64,000 nucleotides of DNA from Shimia sp. Alg240-R146 (GCF_947331465.1 NZ_CAMZOK010000002.1:868001-932000), one strand, 5' to 3'; counted from the stretch's first letter, positions 54,298-63,722 are shown. Made by a program: numbers and translations. The notes: a model not told the origin generated them from the sequence alone.

Positions 54298-55489
54298 GGC
54301 GACGCGCCCTCCGTTTGATGTTGGCTTGAACGACGAAGTAGTCGATCAGAGGCGCAAAGACGTTGCCGAACAAGATTGCGAGCATCATGCCTTCGGGGAA
54401 GGCGGGGTTCAGCACGCGTATCATTACAACCATGAAGCCAATCAAGGCCCCGTAGATGTAGCGCCCAACGTTGGTGTGGCTGGCGGATACCGGTTCGGTG
54501 ACCATGAACACGAGACCAAAGGCGAAACCGCCGACCACGAAGTGCCAATACCAAGGCATGGCAAACATCGGGTTGGTGTCAGAGCCAATGAGGTTGAGCA
54601 GCAGCGAAAAGCCGATCATGCCGCCCATACAGCCGACCACAAGGCGCCAGTTGGCGATCTTGGTGATTAGCAGGAAAGCGAGACCAATCAGACAGGCCAG
54701 TGCGGAAACTTCGCCGATAGAGCCCTGTACGGTGCCGACAAAGCTGTTCATCCAGTTCATGCCGTTCGCGGCAAGTTCCTGATAGCCTTGCGACGCGCCA
54801 ATCGACAGCGCGGTTGCGCCTGAGAAGCCATCAACCGGCGTCCAGATGGTGTCGCCCGACATATTGGCGGGATAGGCAAAGTAGAGGAACGCGCGGCCGG
54901 TGAGGGCGGGGTTCAGGAAGTTTTTGCCTGTGCCGCCAAAAACTTCTTTGCCGATCACAACGCCAAAGGAAATGCCCAGAGCCACCTGCCACAATGGCGC
55001 GGCGGGGGGCATGATCAAGGCAAACAGCATCGAGGTCACAAGGAAGCCTTCGTTGACTTCATGGCCGCGTACCGTGGCAAAAAGCACTTCCCAGATGCCG
55101 CCCACGACCAGAGTCGTGATATAGATCGGCAGGAAATAGAGCAGCCCGTGGGCAAAGTTTGCCAGCGGGTTTCCGGCGTTGAAGCCGATGCCCAGCGAGG
55201 AGATGATCCAAGCGCGCCAGCCGGTCGGGTCAATGGTTTCATAAGCCGAGTTGACCTGAAGGCCGACATTATAAAGCCCCATGATGATACAGGGGATCGT
55301 CGCGATCACAACGTAGGTCATGATGCGTTTCATATCGACGTAGGACCGCGCGTGTGGCGCGGCCGTTGTCACGGTCTTGGGCGTGTAGATAAAGCTTTCG
55401 ACCATCTCATAGATGGGGAACAGCTTTTCGTATTTACCGCCTTTGACGAAGTTTGGCTCGATGCGGTCAAAGAAATTGCGCAACCCCAT
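54290..55489 (-). CDS. nqrB: Na+-NQR subunit B (covalent FMN, riboflavin)
   Basis: Main membrane subunit of 399 residues from the ATG at 55489, one base after the nqrA stop, with GGGAGG inside the end of nqrA. Ten membrane helices are expected. The FMN-bearing threonine is in VDGFSGATALSIGASQG. FGGTGKNFLNPALTGRAFLYFAYPA (in pieces GKNFLNPALTGRAFLYFAYP) is typical. This subunit holds part of the sodium and quinone sites. A frame from 55546 would overlap nqrA by 50 bases and is rejected. Confidence 0.95.
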   Translation of the reverse strand: MGLRNFFDRIEPNFVKGGKYEKLFPIYEMVESFIYTPKTVTTAAPHARSYVDMKRIMTYVVIATIPCIIMGLYNVGLQVNSAYETIDPTGWRAWIISSLGIGFNAGNPLANFAHGLLYFLPIYITTLVVGGIWEVLFATVRGHEVNEGFLVTSMLFALIMPPAAPLWQVALGISFGVVIGKEVFGGTGKNFLNPALTGRAFLYFAYPANMSGDTIWTPVDGFSGATALSIGASQGYQELAANGMNWMNSFVGTVQGSIGEVSALACLIGLAFLLITKIANWRLVVGCMGGMIGFSLLLNLIGSDTNPMFAMPWYWHFVVGGFAFGLVFMVTEPVSASHTNVGRYIYGALIGFMVVMIRVLNPAFPEGMMLAILFGNVFAPLIDYFVVQANIKRRARRHV

Positions 55490-55490
55490 G

Positions 55491-56828
55491 TCAGCCCTCC
55501 CGTTCAATTTTGGTGAGGCTGTCGCGAAGCGCCATGCCGTATTCATATTTCGCCGGGCAGGCGAAGCCTACGAGGCCAAGGTCTTCTTCGTCCAACTCCA
55601 ACGCACCCAATTTTTGGGCCTCGTCGGTGTCCATGACAAGAAGGGCGCGTAAAAGCTGTGTTGGCAGGAAATCCTGCGGCATCAGCTCCTCAAAGGTGCC
55701 CAGTGGCACCATAGCGCGGCGACCGCCGTTCATGTTCGAGGTCAGTGGGTAGAGTTTCTTGGAAAACGCCGAGCCAAGTACCGGAAGGAACGAGTATTTG
55801 GACGGCATCGGGCGGATCCAGCCCATCGGGATCTGTTTGTAATCCTCTTCGATGACGGTCAACTGACGTGCGTAGCGGCCGAGATAAGCCTCGGCTGCGT
55901 CTCCGGCCTTGCCACTTAGGATCGAACCGGAAATCAGGCGCACAGGTGCGTCACCGGTTGTGTCGCCTGCGGTCAGATCGGCCATAGAAGCCCCTGTCAA
56001 CGTGCGCACCAGGCGCGGGTTGGCACAAAGCGGGCCGCACAGAGCAACCACACGGTTTGCATCAACAGTGCCGGTTTCCAGCAAGCGGCCAATGGCGATC
56101 ACGTCCTGATAGCCGATGGTCCAAACGATTTTGGACGCGGTTGGGGGCTCAAGGAAATGCATGTGCGTGCCAGCAAGGCCGGCGGGATGGCGGCCTTCGA
56201 AGGTTGCGACATCAACACCGTCAGAAGACGGCACTTCGGCGCCTTGGGCGTGACAGAGATAGGTCTTGCCACCGCTGAGCGTTGCGATTGCGGCGAGTCC
56301 TTTGGCGAATGCATCGCCCGCGTCTGCAATGATCACTGCGGGATCGCCGGCGAGCGGCTCTGTGTCCATCGCATTGACGTAGATCGCCGTGGGTGTTTCA
56401 TCAGCCGCCGGCACCTTTGAATAAGGTCGCGTGCGGAACGCGCCCCATTGGCCAGCGGCACAAAGGCGCGCCACAAGGCCGTCGCGGGTTGTGATGTCAC
56501 CGGTAGACGAAAAGTCGACCGGCGCGGCTGCGTCAGCATCAAAGTCGATCTCGATGCTTTGCAATACCCGTCGCGCGCCACGGTTGATAGCTTTGACCCG
56601 ACCGGAGACCGGGGAGACCACAACGGCCTCGGGCGAATCTTTGTGGGCCATTATAGGCGCGCCGGCGGCGATCACATCGCCTTCGGCCACAGAGATTCGA
56701 GGTTTTAATCCAATATAGTCAGAGCCGAGAATCGCCACGGTCTTGACTGCCGGACCTTCGTGTATTCCTTCGCCGGGAGCCCCGGTGACTGGAAGAGTCA
56801 GGCCTTTTCGTAGCACGAAATGCTGCAC
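55491..56828 (-). CDS. nqrA: Na+-NQR subunit A
   Basis: Cytoplasmic subunit near the quinone site. It has 445 residues. The N-terminal FVLRKGLTLPVTGAPGEGI and KTVAILGSDYIGLKPRISV are family hallmarks, and the barrel-sandwich PEAVVVSPVSGRVKAINRGARR follows. The C-terminal ends with PQDFLPTQLLRALLVMDTDE and ELDEEDLGLVGFACPAKYEYG. It is the first gene of the operon, and the 221-base gap to apbE should carry the promoter. A direct repeat of TTCAACC occurs there, but no clear regulatory site was recognised. Confidence 0.95.
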   Translation of the reverse strand: MQHFVLRKGLTLPVTGAPGEGIHEGPAVKTVAILGSDYIGLKPRISVAEGDVIAAGAPIMAHKDSPEAVVVSPVSGRVKAINRGARRVLQSIEIDFDADAAAPVDFSSTGDITTRDGLVARLCAAGQWGAFRTRPYSKVPAADETPTAIYVNAMDTEPLAGDPAVIIADAGDAFAKGLAAIATLSGGKTYLCHAQGAEVPSSDGVDVATFEGRHPAGLAGTHMHFLEPPTASKIVWTIGYQDVIAIGRLLETGTVDANRVVALCGPLCANPRLVRTLTGASMADLTAGDTTGDAPVRLISGSILSGKAGDAAEAYLGRYARQLTVIEEDYKQIPMGWIRPMPSKYSFLPVLGSAFSKKLYPLTSNMNGGRRAMVPLGTFEELMPQDFLPTQLLRALLVMDTDEAQKLGALELDEEDLGLVGFACPAKYEYGMALRDSLTKIEREG

Positions 56829-57049
56829 GCCAATGTCATCCTGTCGTTTGGTTGATCAGTAACTGGTTTGATTGCGCCTGCGTATACGACGCTTTTTCCC
56901 GTTCAACCAGTCTTATTCAACCGTTTTTACTATTGTTTCTCCGAGAGGAGAGAAATACTGTGCGCCCAAATTCAAACGCGCATCTTTTTTGTCCGGCGTT
57001 CCGCCTGTGACAGCGTATTGATGCCACAACCCTGAATGACGTGCCAGCC

Positions 57050-58069
57050 ATGACATCTTTTTCCCGACGCAGTTTTATTTTCATGTCTCTCGCTTTGGCG
57101 GCCTGCAAGCGCGGCGCTGCTGATATACTTTTGAGCGGGCAGACGATGGGCACGAATTACACCGTTGTTGCGGTTGATCCGGCCAATTCAGTCAGCAAGG
57201 ACGCACTGCAGTCCGCGATCAATGCGTCGCTGGCGCAGACGGACAACCAGATGTCGAACTGGAACGCTGGGTCTGAGATTTCAAAGATCAACGCAGCGCG
57301 CACTTCGGCTCCGATCGCGGTGTCTGCTGAAATGGCGGAACTGCTGGACGGTGCAAACGCTGTGCATGCGGCAACCGAGGGCCTGTTTGACCTGACCGTT
57401 GGTCCTTTGATTGATTTGTGGGGCTTCGGTGCACAAGGCAAACCGGGCCACATGCCGTCTGATGCGGAAATCGAAACCGCCATGACGAAAGTCGGGCAGG
57501 GCGATGCTTTGCGTCTGAGTGACGCGGGCCTGAAGAAGCTCAATCCTGAGGCGGAAATGTATCTGTCGGCGATTGGCAAAGGCTATGGCGTGGACCAAAT
57601 TGGTCAAACCCTTGAGCAATTTGGCGTCGAAAACTACATGGTCGAGATCGGCGGCGATATTCTGACCAAAGGCAAGAATGCTGAAGGCATGGCGTGGCAG
57701 ATCGCAATCGAATCGCCCGACGCGCTGATGCGTGACGTGCAGAAGATTGTCGGTGTCAGCAATCTCGGCATGGCGACCTCTGGCGACTATCGCAACTACT
57801 TTGAGCAAGATGGCCAGCGCTATTCTCACATTATTGATGCGACCACAGGTCGTCCTGTCACCCACAACACCGCGTCGGTGACCGTGTTGGCGGAAAACGC
57901 TATGTTGGCGGACGCTTGGGCCACGGGTCTTTTGGCAATGGGCCGTGAACGTGGAATGATCGTTGCCGAAGCCCATGATCTCGCGGTTTTGTTCATTGAA
58001 CGTGACACGACAAAAACCGAGAAAGCCTTTGTGACCGTCGCGTCGAGCAAGTTCGCGGCCATTACCTAA
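57050..58069 (+). CDS. apbE: FAD:protein FMN transferase ApbE
   Basis: Periplasmic enzyme that attaches FMN by a phosphoester bond to the threonine of NqrB and NqrC. It has 339 residues from the ATG at 57050. The signal SFSRRSFIFMSLALAAC combines a twin-arginine start and a lipobox (LAAC), suggesting Tat export and lipidation. Characteristic segments are SGQTMGTNYTV, MSNWNAGSEISKIN, EMYLSAIGKGYGVDQ, GGDILTKG and SHIIDATTGRPV. It is divergent from nqrA and followed by nqrM. Confidence 0.95.
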   Translation: MTSFSRRSFIFMSLALAACKRGAADILLSGQTMGTNYTVVAVDPANSVSKDALQSAINASLAQTDNQMSNWNAGSEISKINAARTSAPIAVSAEMAELLDGANAVHAATEGLFDLTVGPLIDLWGFGAQGKPGHMPSDAEIETAMTKVGQGDALRLSDAGLKKLNPEAEMYLSAIGKGYGVDQIGQTLEQFGVENYMVEIGGDILTKGKNAEGMAWQIAIESPDALMRDVQKIVGVSNLGMATSGDYRNYFEQDGQRYSHIIDATTGRPVTHNTASVTVLAENAMLADAWATGLLAMGRERGMIVAEAHDLAVLFIERDTTKTEKAFVTVASSKFAAIT

Positions 58070-58082
58070 AGGGGTATCGCTT

Positions 58083-58322
58083 GTGGAAACCTTTCTGCTG
58101 GCCTTTTTCTTTCTACTAATCGTGACGATTGGCATGTCTGTCGGCGTTATCTTTAGCGGACGGACGATCAAAGGCAGTTGCGGTGGACTGAATGCGATTT
58201 CCGGGTCGGACAAATGTGTGGTTTGCTCCAAAGACATTGATCCCGACAGCCCGTTGCGCGAGCGACTGCAATGCCCGCGAGCGCGCAAAATGCTTGAACA
58301 AATGGATGCGGAAAACTCCTGA
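58083..58322 (+). CDS. nqrM: Na+-NQR maturation protein NqrM
   Basis: Small membrane protein (79 residues) needed to insert iron into Na+-NQR. One helix (about 4-27) is followed by four conserved cysteines, in GSCGGLNAI, KCVVCSK and LQCPRAR. This is the former DUF539. It begins at a GTG 13 bases after the apbE stop with AAGGGG upstream, so apbE and nqrM form a maturation operon beside the structural genes. Confidence 0.93.
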   Translation: METFLLAFFFLLIVTIGMSVGVIFSGRTIKGSCGGLNAISGSDKCVVCSKDIDPDSPLRERLQCPRARKMLEQMDAENS

Positions 58323-58342
58323 TTTATCAGGGGTTTTTCTAT

Positions 58343-58543
58343 TTACGCGGTGAGCGGAATCAACGCCACCGTCAACAAACACACCGCAGCAACCCCACCC
58401 GTTAGCCACAGCTGCCAACGCGGGCCTTCGTCTTTCCAAACCTTCCGAAAACGATGCCCGGCAAGTACAAAAAGTACAAAGAGGCCAGTGGCCAGCGGTG
58501 GCGAAAGCGTGATGTCGGGCAAAAGAAAAATCCCCAAAGGCAA
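58343..58543 (-). CDS. Small membrane protein, 66 residues
   Basis: Two hydrophobic helices (about residues 16-29 and 46-62) are separated by RFRKVWKDEGPRWQLW. The only plausible start is a TTG at 58543 giving MPLGIFLLPDITLSPPLATG, directly after an in-frame stop. No convincing ribosome-binding site was seen. I do not recognise a function. The gene is convergent to nqrM. Confidence 0.5.
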   Translation of the reverse strand: MPLGIFLLPDITLSPPLATGLFVLFVLAGHRFRKVWKDEGPRWQLWLTGGVAAVCLLTVALIPLTA

Positions 58544-58602
58544 ATCTTGCGGTTAAGCTGGTCACATACTTGTTGATCAAGCAGCACGCAAGGAGCCCAT
58601 TG

Positions 58603-59124
58603 ATGCCCAGTTCTTATCAGGCGCCAAACCGCAATTCCGATGAAAAGTCGCGGACCATGAGCCAGACCACACAAACCAATGTGTCGGCCGAGGCTGTGAC
58701 GGTCCAAAGGGTTTTGGATCACAAGGGCGGCGATATGTTTGCGATTCGCCCGCAGGATACATTGGGCGAGGCTGTGAAAGTTCTGCGCGACAAACGCATC
58801 GGTGCGCTGGTTGTAACTGACGCCAATGGTATGTTGCAGGGCATTCTGTCCGAGCGCGATATCGTGCGCAAACTGGCTGACACTCCGGGACAGACGCTGC
58901 CGCAAAAGGTCGAAGATGTCATGACGTCGGAAGTTCAGACCTGCACACCTGATGATTTGCTGGTGTCGGTTTTGAAGCGCATGACCGAAGGCAAATTCCG
59001 CCATATGCCGGTGACCTCGGACGTGGGGTTGGCAGGTATGATCACCATTGGAGATTTGGTGAATTATCGTCTGACCGAACTGGAACACGAAGCGCTTCAG
59101 CTAAAGCAGCTGATCGTAGGTTAA
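58603..59124 (+). CDS. CBS-domain-pair protein
   Basis: The protein has 173 residues from the ATG at 58603, which has AAGGAG ten bases upstream (an ATG at 58657 is an alternative). Two CBS domains form one Bateman module that may bind adenine nucleotides: VQRVLDHKGGDMFAIRPQDT through ILSERDIVRKLAD, and VEDVMTSEVQTCTPDDLL through MITIGDLVNYRLTE. There is no fused enzyme or channel. A partner is not indicated by the context. It stands alone. Confidence 0.88.
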   Translation: MPSSYQAPNRNSDEKSRTMSQTTQTNVSAEAVTVQRVLDHKGGDMFAIRPQDTLGEAVKVLRDKRIGALVVTDANGMLQGILSERDIVRKLADTPGQTLPQKVEDVMTSEVQTCTPDDLLVSVLKRMTEGKFRHMPVTSDVGLAGMITIGDLVNYRLTELEHEALQLKQLIVG

Positions 59125-59166
59125 TTTGAAATCAAATACTTAGGCGTCAAAGCGCATCAATGTCGT

Positions 59167-60279
59167 TCACTTTTCGGTGGACGGCAGCTTGGGGGCTGTT
59201 TTGTCCAAAGCAAGGTCGGCATCTGAGAAAACCCAGGGGCCACGGATCCCCGGGACACCATCGGCTTCGTAAACCATGCCGCGTGCTTGAATCTGAGGAT
59301 TGGTTAGAGCGTCTTCAACGGAATTGATGGGGCCTGCGGGCACTGTGGCCTGTTCCAAAGCTTCCAGAAGGTGCGCGGATGTCCAAAGGGTCGTGGCGGC
59401 CTCTATTTGGGTTGTCAGCGCGTCGCGATTGGTGACGCGGGCCTGATTTGTCGCGAAATCAGGATGCGTGCCGAGCGGCGAGATGTTGAGCACATCGCAG
59501 GCGCGTTGGAACTGACCATCGTTGCCGACCGCGAGAATGATGTGGCCATCGCGAGTGGGAACCACTTGATAAGGCGTGATATTTGGGTGTGCATTGCCCT
59601 TGCGGGTCGGGCTGTCGCCAGTGGCCAAATAATTCATGCCTTGGTTCGCCAGCAAGGCGGTCGCGCAATCCAGCAGAGACATGTCGAGATGCTGCCCACG
59701 GCCAGTGCGATGACGTTGCTCGACGGCGGCGAGAATCCCGATCGTGCCATAAAGACCGGTGACAACATCGGTGACCGCCACACCAACTTTTTGAGGTTGC
59801 TGGTCTGGCTCGCCGGTGATGGACATCAGCCCGGACATACCTTGGATCATGAAATCATAGCCGGCGCGGTTGGCATATGGTCCTGTCTGGCCAAATCCGG
59901 TGATCGAGCAATAAATCAGGCGCGGATTGAGAGCGCTCAGGCTGTCGTAGTCCAATCCGTATTTCCTCAGTCCGCCGACTTTGAAGTTTTCGATCAGGAT
60001 GTCGGCGTCTTTGATCAGTTCCCGAACGGCGGCTTGGCCTTCGGGCGTGCGAAAATCGGCGATTACTGATGTTTTTCCGCGGTTTGCCGCATAAAAGTAG
60101 GCGGCGGTGTGGTCGTCTTCGCGGTCAATGAAAGGAGGCCCCCAGCGGCGGGTGTCGTCGCCTTCGGGCGCCTCGACCTTGGTGACTTCGGCGCCCAGAT
60201 CCGCCAAAGATTGGCCAACCCATGGACCCGCGAGAATGCGCGCGAGTTCAACAACTTTCAAACCTTCAAGGGGCTTCAT
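59167..60279 (-). CDS. Class III (CaiB/BaiF) CoA-transferase, probably glutarate-type
   Basis: The protein has 370 residues. MKPLEGLKVVELARILAGPW is the family start. The catalytic aspartate lies in NRAGYDFMIQGMSGLM. FGQTGPYANRAGYDF and DVVTGLYGTIGILAAVEQRHR are also typical. It is divergent from glutaryl-CoA dehydrogenase with a shared 275-base regulatory region. This makes a succinyl-CoA:glutarate CoA-transferase role likely, supplying glutaryl-CoA in lysine or tryptophan breakdown. The substrate itself cannot be read from the sequence. Confidence 0.88.
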   Translation of the reverse strand: MKPLEGLKVVELARILAGPWVGQSLADLGAEVTKVEAPEGDDTRRWGPPFIDREDDHTAAYFYAANRGKTSVIADFRTPEGQAAVRELIKDADILIENFKVGGLRKYGLDYDSLSALNPRLIYCSITGFGQTGPYANRAGYDFMIQGMSGLMSITGEPDQQPQKVGVAVTDVVTGLYGTIGILAAVEQRHRTGRGQHLDMSLLDCATALLANQGMNYLATGDSPTRKGNAHPNITPYQVVPTRDGHIILAVGNDGQFQRACDVLNISPLGTHPDFATNQARVTNRDALTTQIEAATTLWTSAHLLEALEQATVPAGPINSVEDALTNPQIQARGMVYEADGVPGIRGPWVFSDADLALDKTAPKLPSTEK

Positions 60280-60322
60280 ATCAGACTTTCAGCTTTCAGA
60301 TGGTGTTGCGAATGATGTCAGA

Positions 60323-60384
60323 CCTTACCAGATCCTGTTGTAAGGTTTGGCATGTAAGATGTGCGGTGATGCCTAGGTCTTACA
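60323..60384. promoter_or_regulatory. Cluster of GTAAG/CTTAC half-sites between caiB-type gene and gcdH
   Basis: CCTTAC (60323-60328) and GTAAGG (60340-60345) form a palindrome with an 11-base spacer, the T-N11-A layout used by LysR-type regulators. TGTAAGA (60353-60359) and TCTTACA (60378-60384) form a second perfect 7-base inverted repeat. The four half-sites lie between two divergent catabolic genes. No LysR gene is adjacent in this window. Confidence 0.55.
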
Positions 60385-60554
60385 CAAGTTAAATTTCCCT
60401 AGCATCGCCCTCAATTCTGCGCAATAGCTGTGCCTAGCCCTTTCAGACGTAGCGGCAGCTTCGGCTCGGTGTCTTGACCCCAGGGCGGGCCTTGGCACAC
60501 TGAAATGCAATAACATGTAGTATGCGACACCCAATGTGCGCAAAGGAGACCATC

Positions 60555-61769
60555 ATGGCCAAGGATCTGGCACCTCAATCCAAACCTGATCTTGGGAGCT
60601 TCAACTGGGAAGATCCGTTTCTGATCGAAGGCCAGCTTGAAGAGGATGAGCGCATGGTGCGCGATGCGGCCAAGGCGTATTGCGATGAAAAGCTGGCACC
60701 GCGTGTCACGACCGCGTTTGAGAACGAAGAAACTGATCCTGAGATCTTTGCTGAGATGGGCGAAATGGGGCTTTTGGGCACCACGATTCCCGAGGAATAT
60801 GGCGGCATTGGCGCGGGCTATGTGACCTATGGTCTGGTGGCGCGAGAAGTGGAGCGCGTTGACAGTGGGTATCGCTCGATGATGTCGGTGCAGAGCTCAT
60901 TGGTGATGTATCCGATTTACGCATATGGCTCTGAAGAACAACGCAAAAAGTATCTTCCAAAGTTGGCGTCCGGAGAATGGATTGGCTGTTTCGGATTGAC
61001 CGAACCGGATGCGGGCTCTGATCCCGGCGGCATGAAAACCAGCGCCAAAAAGGTTGATGGCGGCTATGTGCTAAACGGTGCGAAGATGTGGATTTCCAAC
61101 GCACCGATTGCAGATGTGTTTGTGGTCTGGGCCAAGTCGGATGCCCATGGCGGCAAGATTCGTGGCTTTGTTTTGGACAAAGGCACCAAGGGGCTGTCCG
61201 CGCCAAAGATCATGCGCAAAGCGTCGCTGCGTGCGTCGATCACGGGCGAGATTGTGCTGGACAACGTTACCGTGTCTGAGGACGCACTTTTGCCAAATGT
61301 TGAAGGACTTAAGGGGCCCTTTGGCTGTTTGAACCGCGCGCGGTACGGCATTGCCTGGGGCGCGATGGGGGCGGCTGAATATTGCTGGCATGCGTCACGC
61401 CAATACGGGCTGGACCGTAAACAATTTGGCAAACCTCTAGCACAGACGCAGTTGTTTCAGCTCAAGCTTGCGAACATGCAGACCGAGATTTCGCTGGGCC
61501 TTCAGGCGGCGTTGCGGGTTGGCCGGTTGATGGACGAGGCCAAGGCCGCGCCGGAGATGGTGTCGATCATCAAACGCAACAACTGTGGCAAGGCGTTGGA
61601 GATCGCGCGCCATGCGCGGGATATGCATGGTGGCAACGGGATTTCGCTGGAATTTGGGGTGATCCGCCACATGGTCAATCTGGAGACCGTGAACACCTAT
61701 GAAGGCACGCATGATGTGCATGCGCTTATTCTGGGGCGTGCTCAGACCGGCTTGCAGGCGTTTTTCTAG
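60555..61769 (+). CDS. gcdH: Glutaryl-CoA dehydrogenase (acyl-CoA dehydrogenase family)
   Basis: FAD enzyme that oxidises and decarboxylates glutaryl-CoA to crotonyl-CoA. It has 404 residues from the ATG at 60555, with AAGGAG upstream. Acyl-CoA dehydrogenase signatures are present: [15 protein letters not shown] and [39 protein letters not shown] holds the catalytic glutamate in the GcdH position (Tyr-Glu-Gly-Thr). [20 protein letters not shown] and [10 protein letters not shown] are also typical of GcdH rather than other family members. It is divergent from the CoA-transferase. Confidence 0.93.
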   Translation: MAKDLAPQSKPDLGSFNWEDPFLIEGQLEEDERMVRDAAKAYCDEKLAPRVTTAFENEETDPEIFAEMGEMGLLGTTIPEEYGGIGAGYVTYGLVAREVERVDSGYRSMMSVQSSLVMYPIYAYGSEEQRKKYLPKLASGEWIGCFGLTEPDAGSDPGGMKTSAKKVDGGYVLNGAKMWISNAPIADVFVVWAKSDAHGGKIRGFVLDKGTKGLSAPKIMRKASLRASITGEIVLDNVTVSEDALLPNVEGLKGPFGCLNRARYGIAWGAMGAAEYCWHASRQYGLDRKQFGKPLAQTQLFQLKLANMQTEISLGLQAALRVGRLMDEAKAAPEMVSIIKRNNCGKALEIARHARDMHGGNGISLEFGVIRHMVNLETVNTYEGTHDVHALILGRAQTGLQAFF

Positions 61770-61841
61770 ACGTAAGCATGAGCCTTTCGCCGGGTCGCTT
61801 CAGCGACTTTGGCGGGGGCTGGCAATCCCCAAAAACCCCTG

Positions 61842-61880
61842 TCTGTATTGCGTCGGTAACACGGCGGTATCGCGACAGTG
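61842..61880. repeat. 39-base dispersed element, copy 2
   Basis: Ungapped match of 32 of 39 positions to 33025-33063. It lies between the convergent stop codons of gcdH and the substrate-binding protein gene, about 30 bases beyond the stop of the latter. Position and orientation relative to the minus-strand gene are the same as for copy 1. Confidence 0.6.
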
Positions 61881-61907
61881 TCAATTTGGGCGCGGATACG
61901 TGCGGGT

Positions 61908-63722
61908 TCAGTCTTCCCACCACCAAAATTGCGGCATCCAATCGGCTCCGTCACCATAGATCGGAAGCTCATCCGGAAAGCGCATTTCCCGGCGGTGCGC
62001 GATGCGGCCCACAGCGTAGGTCCAGATCGGAATGATGTAGCGACCCGAGGTCAGGATGCGATCCAGCGCGCGGGTGGCGGCGACAAAATCTTCTTGTGAC
62101 TCTGCAGTCAGCATTTCGGTGATCATCGCGTCTGCAGCGGGCGAGGTGATGCCCGCAAGGTTGCGCGAACCGGGCTGCGCAGCTGCGTCCGAGCCCCAAT
62201 AGAGCCGTTGCTCATTGCCCGGGCTAAGGGACAGCGCGCGGCGCTCTTTGGTGATGTCGAAGTCAAACGATCCGGTACGTTGCGAAAACTGCGCATTGTC
62301 GACCAAGGAAACTTTCACGTCGATGCCGAGGTTTTCCAAAGCCTTGCGCCATATGTCGATGATGGCTTTGTTCTGCGTGTCGTTTTGCGGCAGAAGAATT
62401 TCGAGGGTCAGAACCTCGCCATCCGCGTTTCGCATTTTGCCGTCGACCACATCCCAACCTGCGTCATTAAGCAATTGGATTGCGCTACGCATGTTGCGGC
62501 GGTTGCGGGCAGAGCCGTCGGAGGCTGGCAACGCGTACCCCTCAAGGGTTTCTGCGGGGAGGTCATCGGAAAATGGCGCGAGCAATTCGGCGACGCGGTC
62601 TTGGGCCGCGCCTGGGTGCATCGCGAGTTGCGAGCCTGAGAAGTAGGAGGAAATGCGCGGCTGGCGGCCTCCGGTCATCGTGTCATTGATGTATTCAAAA
62701 TTAAAGCTGTGCATCAGCGCGTCCCGCACGCGGATGTCATTCAGCGGCGCGCGTCGGGTGTTCATCACGAAACCAGTGATGCCGGACGGTTTTTGATGAG
62801 GGATCTCGGATTTCACCACATCACCGGCGAGCGTGGCGGGGAAGTCGTATTGATTGGCCCATTTTTCGGCGTTGAATTCGCGTGCATAGGACACCGCGCC
62901 GGCCTTGAAGCTTTCAAACAGAACCTCGCCGTCGCCGTAAAAATCAATCTGGATTTTGTCAAAGTTATTGGTGCCGCGCCGCAAGGGAACGTCTGCGCCC
63001 CAATAGTCGGGGTTGCGAGCCAATGTCACCTGACGCCCGGGATCAAAATCGCTCACGACGTAGGGTGCCGAGCCAATCGGGAAATTATTCAGAGTTACAT
63101 CCGCGATTTCATCATCGATGAATTGCGCTTTTTTCAGGATAGGGCGCAGGCCAGCAATCAGGGCGAGTTCGCGGTTCTCTGTGTTAAATGTCATGCGCAC
63201 AGAGCGTGGGCCAGTGGCCTTGATGCTCTCCATCTGCTTCCAAAGCGTGTGGTAGCGCGGGTGGCCTTCCGTCCCGAGGACTTCGTAAGACCAGATCACA
63301 TCTTCGACCGTCACGGGTGAGCCGTCAGAGAAGCGGGCTTCGTCGCGCAGGGTGAATTCGACCCAAGAACGATCCGGCGCGGTCTCGATGGATTCTGCGA
63401 GCAGGCCATATAGTGCAAACGGTTCGGCGCGGTTGCGTCCCATAAGTGATTCATAAACAAAGAATCTCAGCTGCCACGGGGCGTTTCCCTTGAGCACAAA
63501 TGGGTTGAGCGAATCGAATGCACCGGTGTTGCCGGTCACAATTCGCCCACCTTTGGGCGCGTCGGGGTTGGCATAGGGCAGGGCGGTGAAATCGGACGGA
63601 AGGGCCGGCGCGCCATACATGGCGATGCCGTGGCCGGGTTCGGCGATTCCCTGTGAACCTAAGAAAACAACGGTTGCGGCGGCCGTCAGTGTCCATTTTA
63701 GAGAGAAACATACTGGTTTCAT
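61908..63722 (-). CDS. ABC transporter substrate-binding protein (family 5, YejA-like)
   Basis: Periplasmic receptor of a peptide-type ABC importer. It has 604 residues from the ATG at 63722 (MKPVCFSLKWTLTAAATVVF), with a signal peptide ending near SQGIAEPGHG. ALPSDFTALPYANPDAPKGG and RFSDGSPVTVEDVIWSYEVL are typical of the SBP_bac_5 group close to the microcin C/oligopeptide YejA subfamily. It ends MPQFWWWED. The permease and ATPase genes are not on its 3' side, where gcdH is convergent, so the transporter genes must be elsewhere. Confidence 0.9.
   Translation of the reverse strand: MKPVCFSLKWTLTAAATVVFLGSQGIAEPGHGIAMYGAPALPSDFTALPYANPDAPKGGRIVTGNTGAFDSLNPFVLKGNAPWQLRFFVYESLMGRNRAEPFALYGLLAESIETAPDRSWVEFTLRDEARFSDGSPVTVEDVIWSYEVLGTEGHPRYHTLWKQMESIKATGPRSVRMTFNTENRELALIAGLRPILKKAQFIDDEIADVTLNNFPIGSAPYVVSDFDPGRQVTLARNPDYWGADVPLRRGTNNFDKIQIDFYGDGEVLFESFKAGAVSYAREFNAEKWANQYDFPATLAGDVVKSEIPHQKPSGITGFVMNTRRAPLNDIRVRDALMHSFNFEYINDTMTGGRQPRISSYFSGSQLAMHPGAAQDRVAELLAPFSDDLPAETLEGYALPASDGSARNRRNMRSAIQLLNDAGWDVVDGKMRNADGEVLTLEILLPQNDTQNKAIIDIWRKALENLGIDVKVSLVDNAQFSQRTGSFDFDITKERRALSLSPGNEQRLYWGSDAAAQPGSRNLAGITSPAADAMITEMLTAESQEDFVAATRALDRILTSGRYIIPIWTYAVGRIAHRREMRFPDELPIYGDGADWMPQFWWWED

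Noticed and set aside
57281..58288. 335-codon minus-strand frame
   Set aside because: It is antisense to apbE and nqrM.
58318..58336. Terminator after nqrM
   Set aside because: The CCTGA/TCAGG stem is only five base pairs and includes the stop codon. The T-run is short, so the support is too weak.
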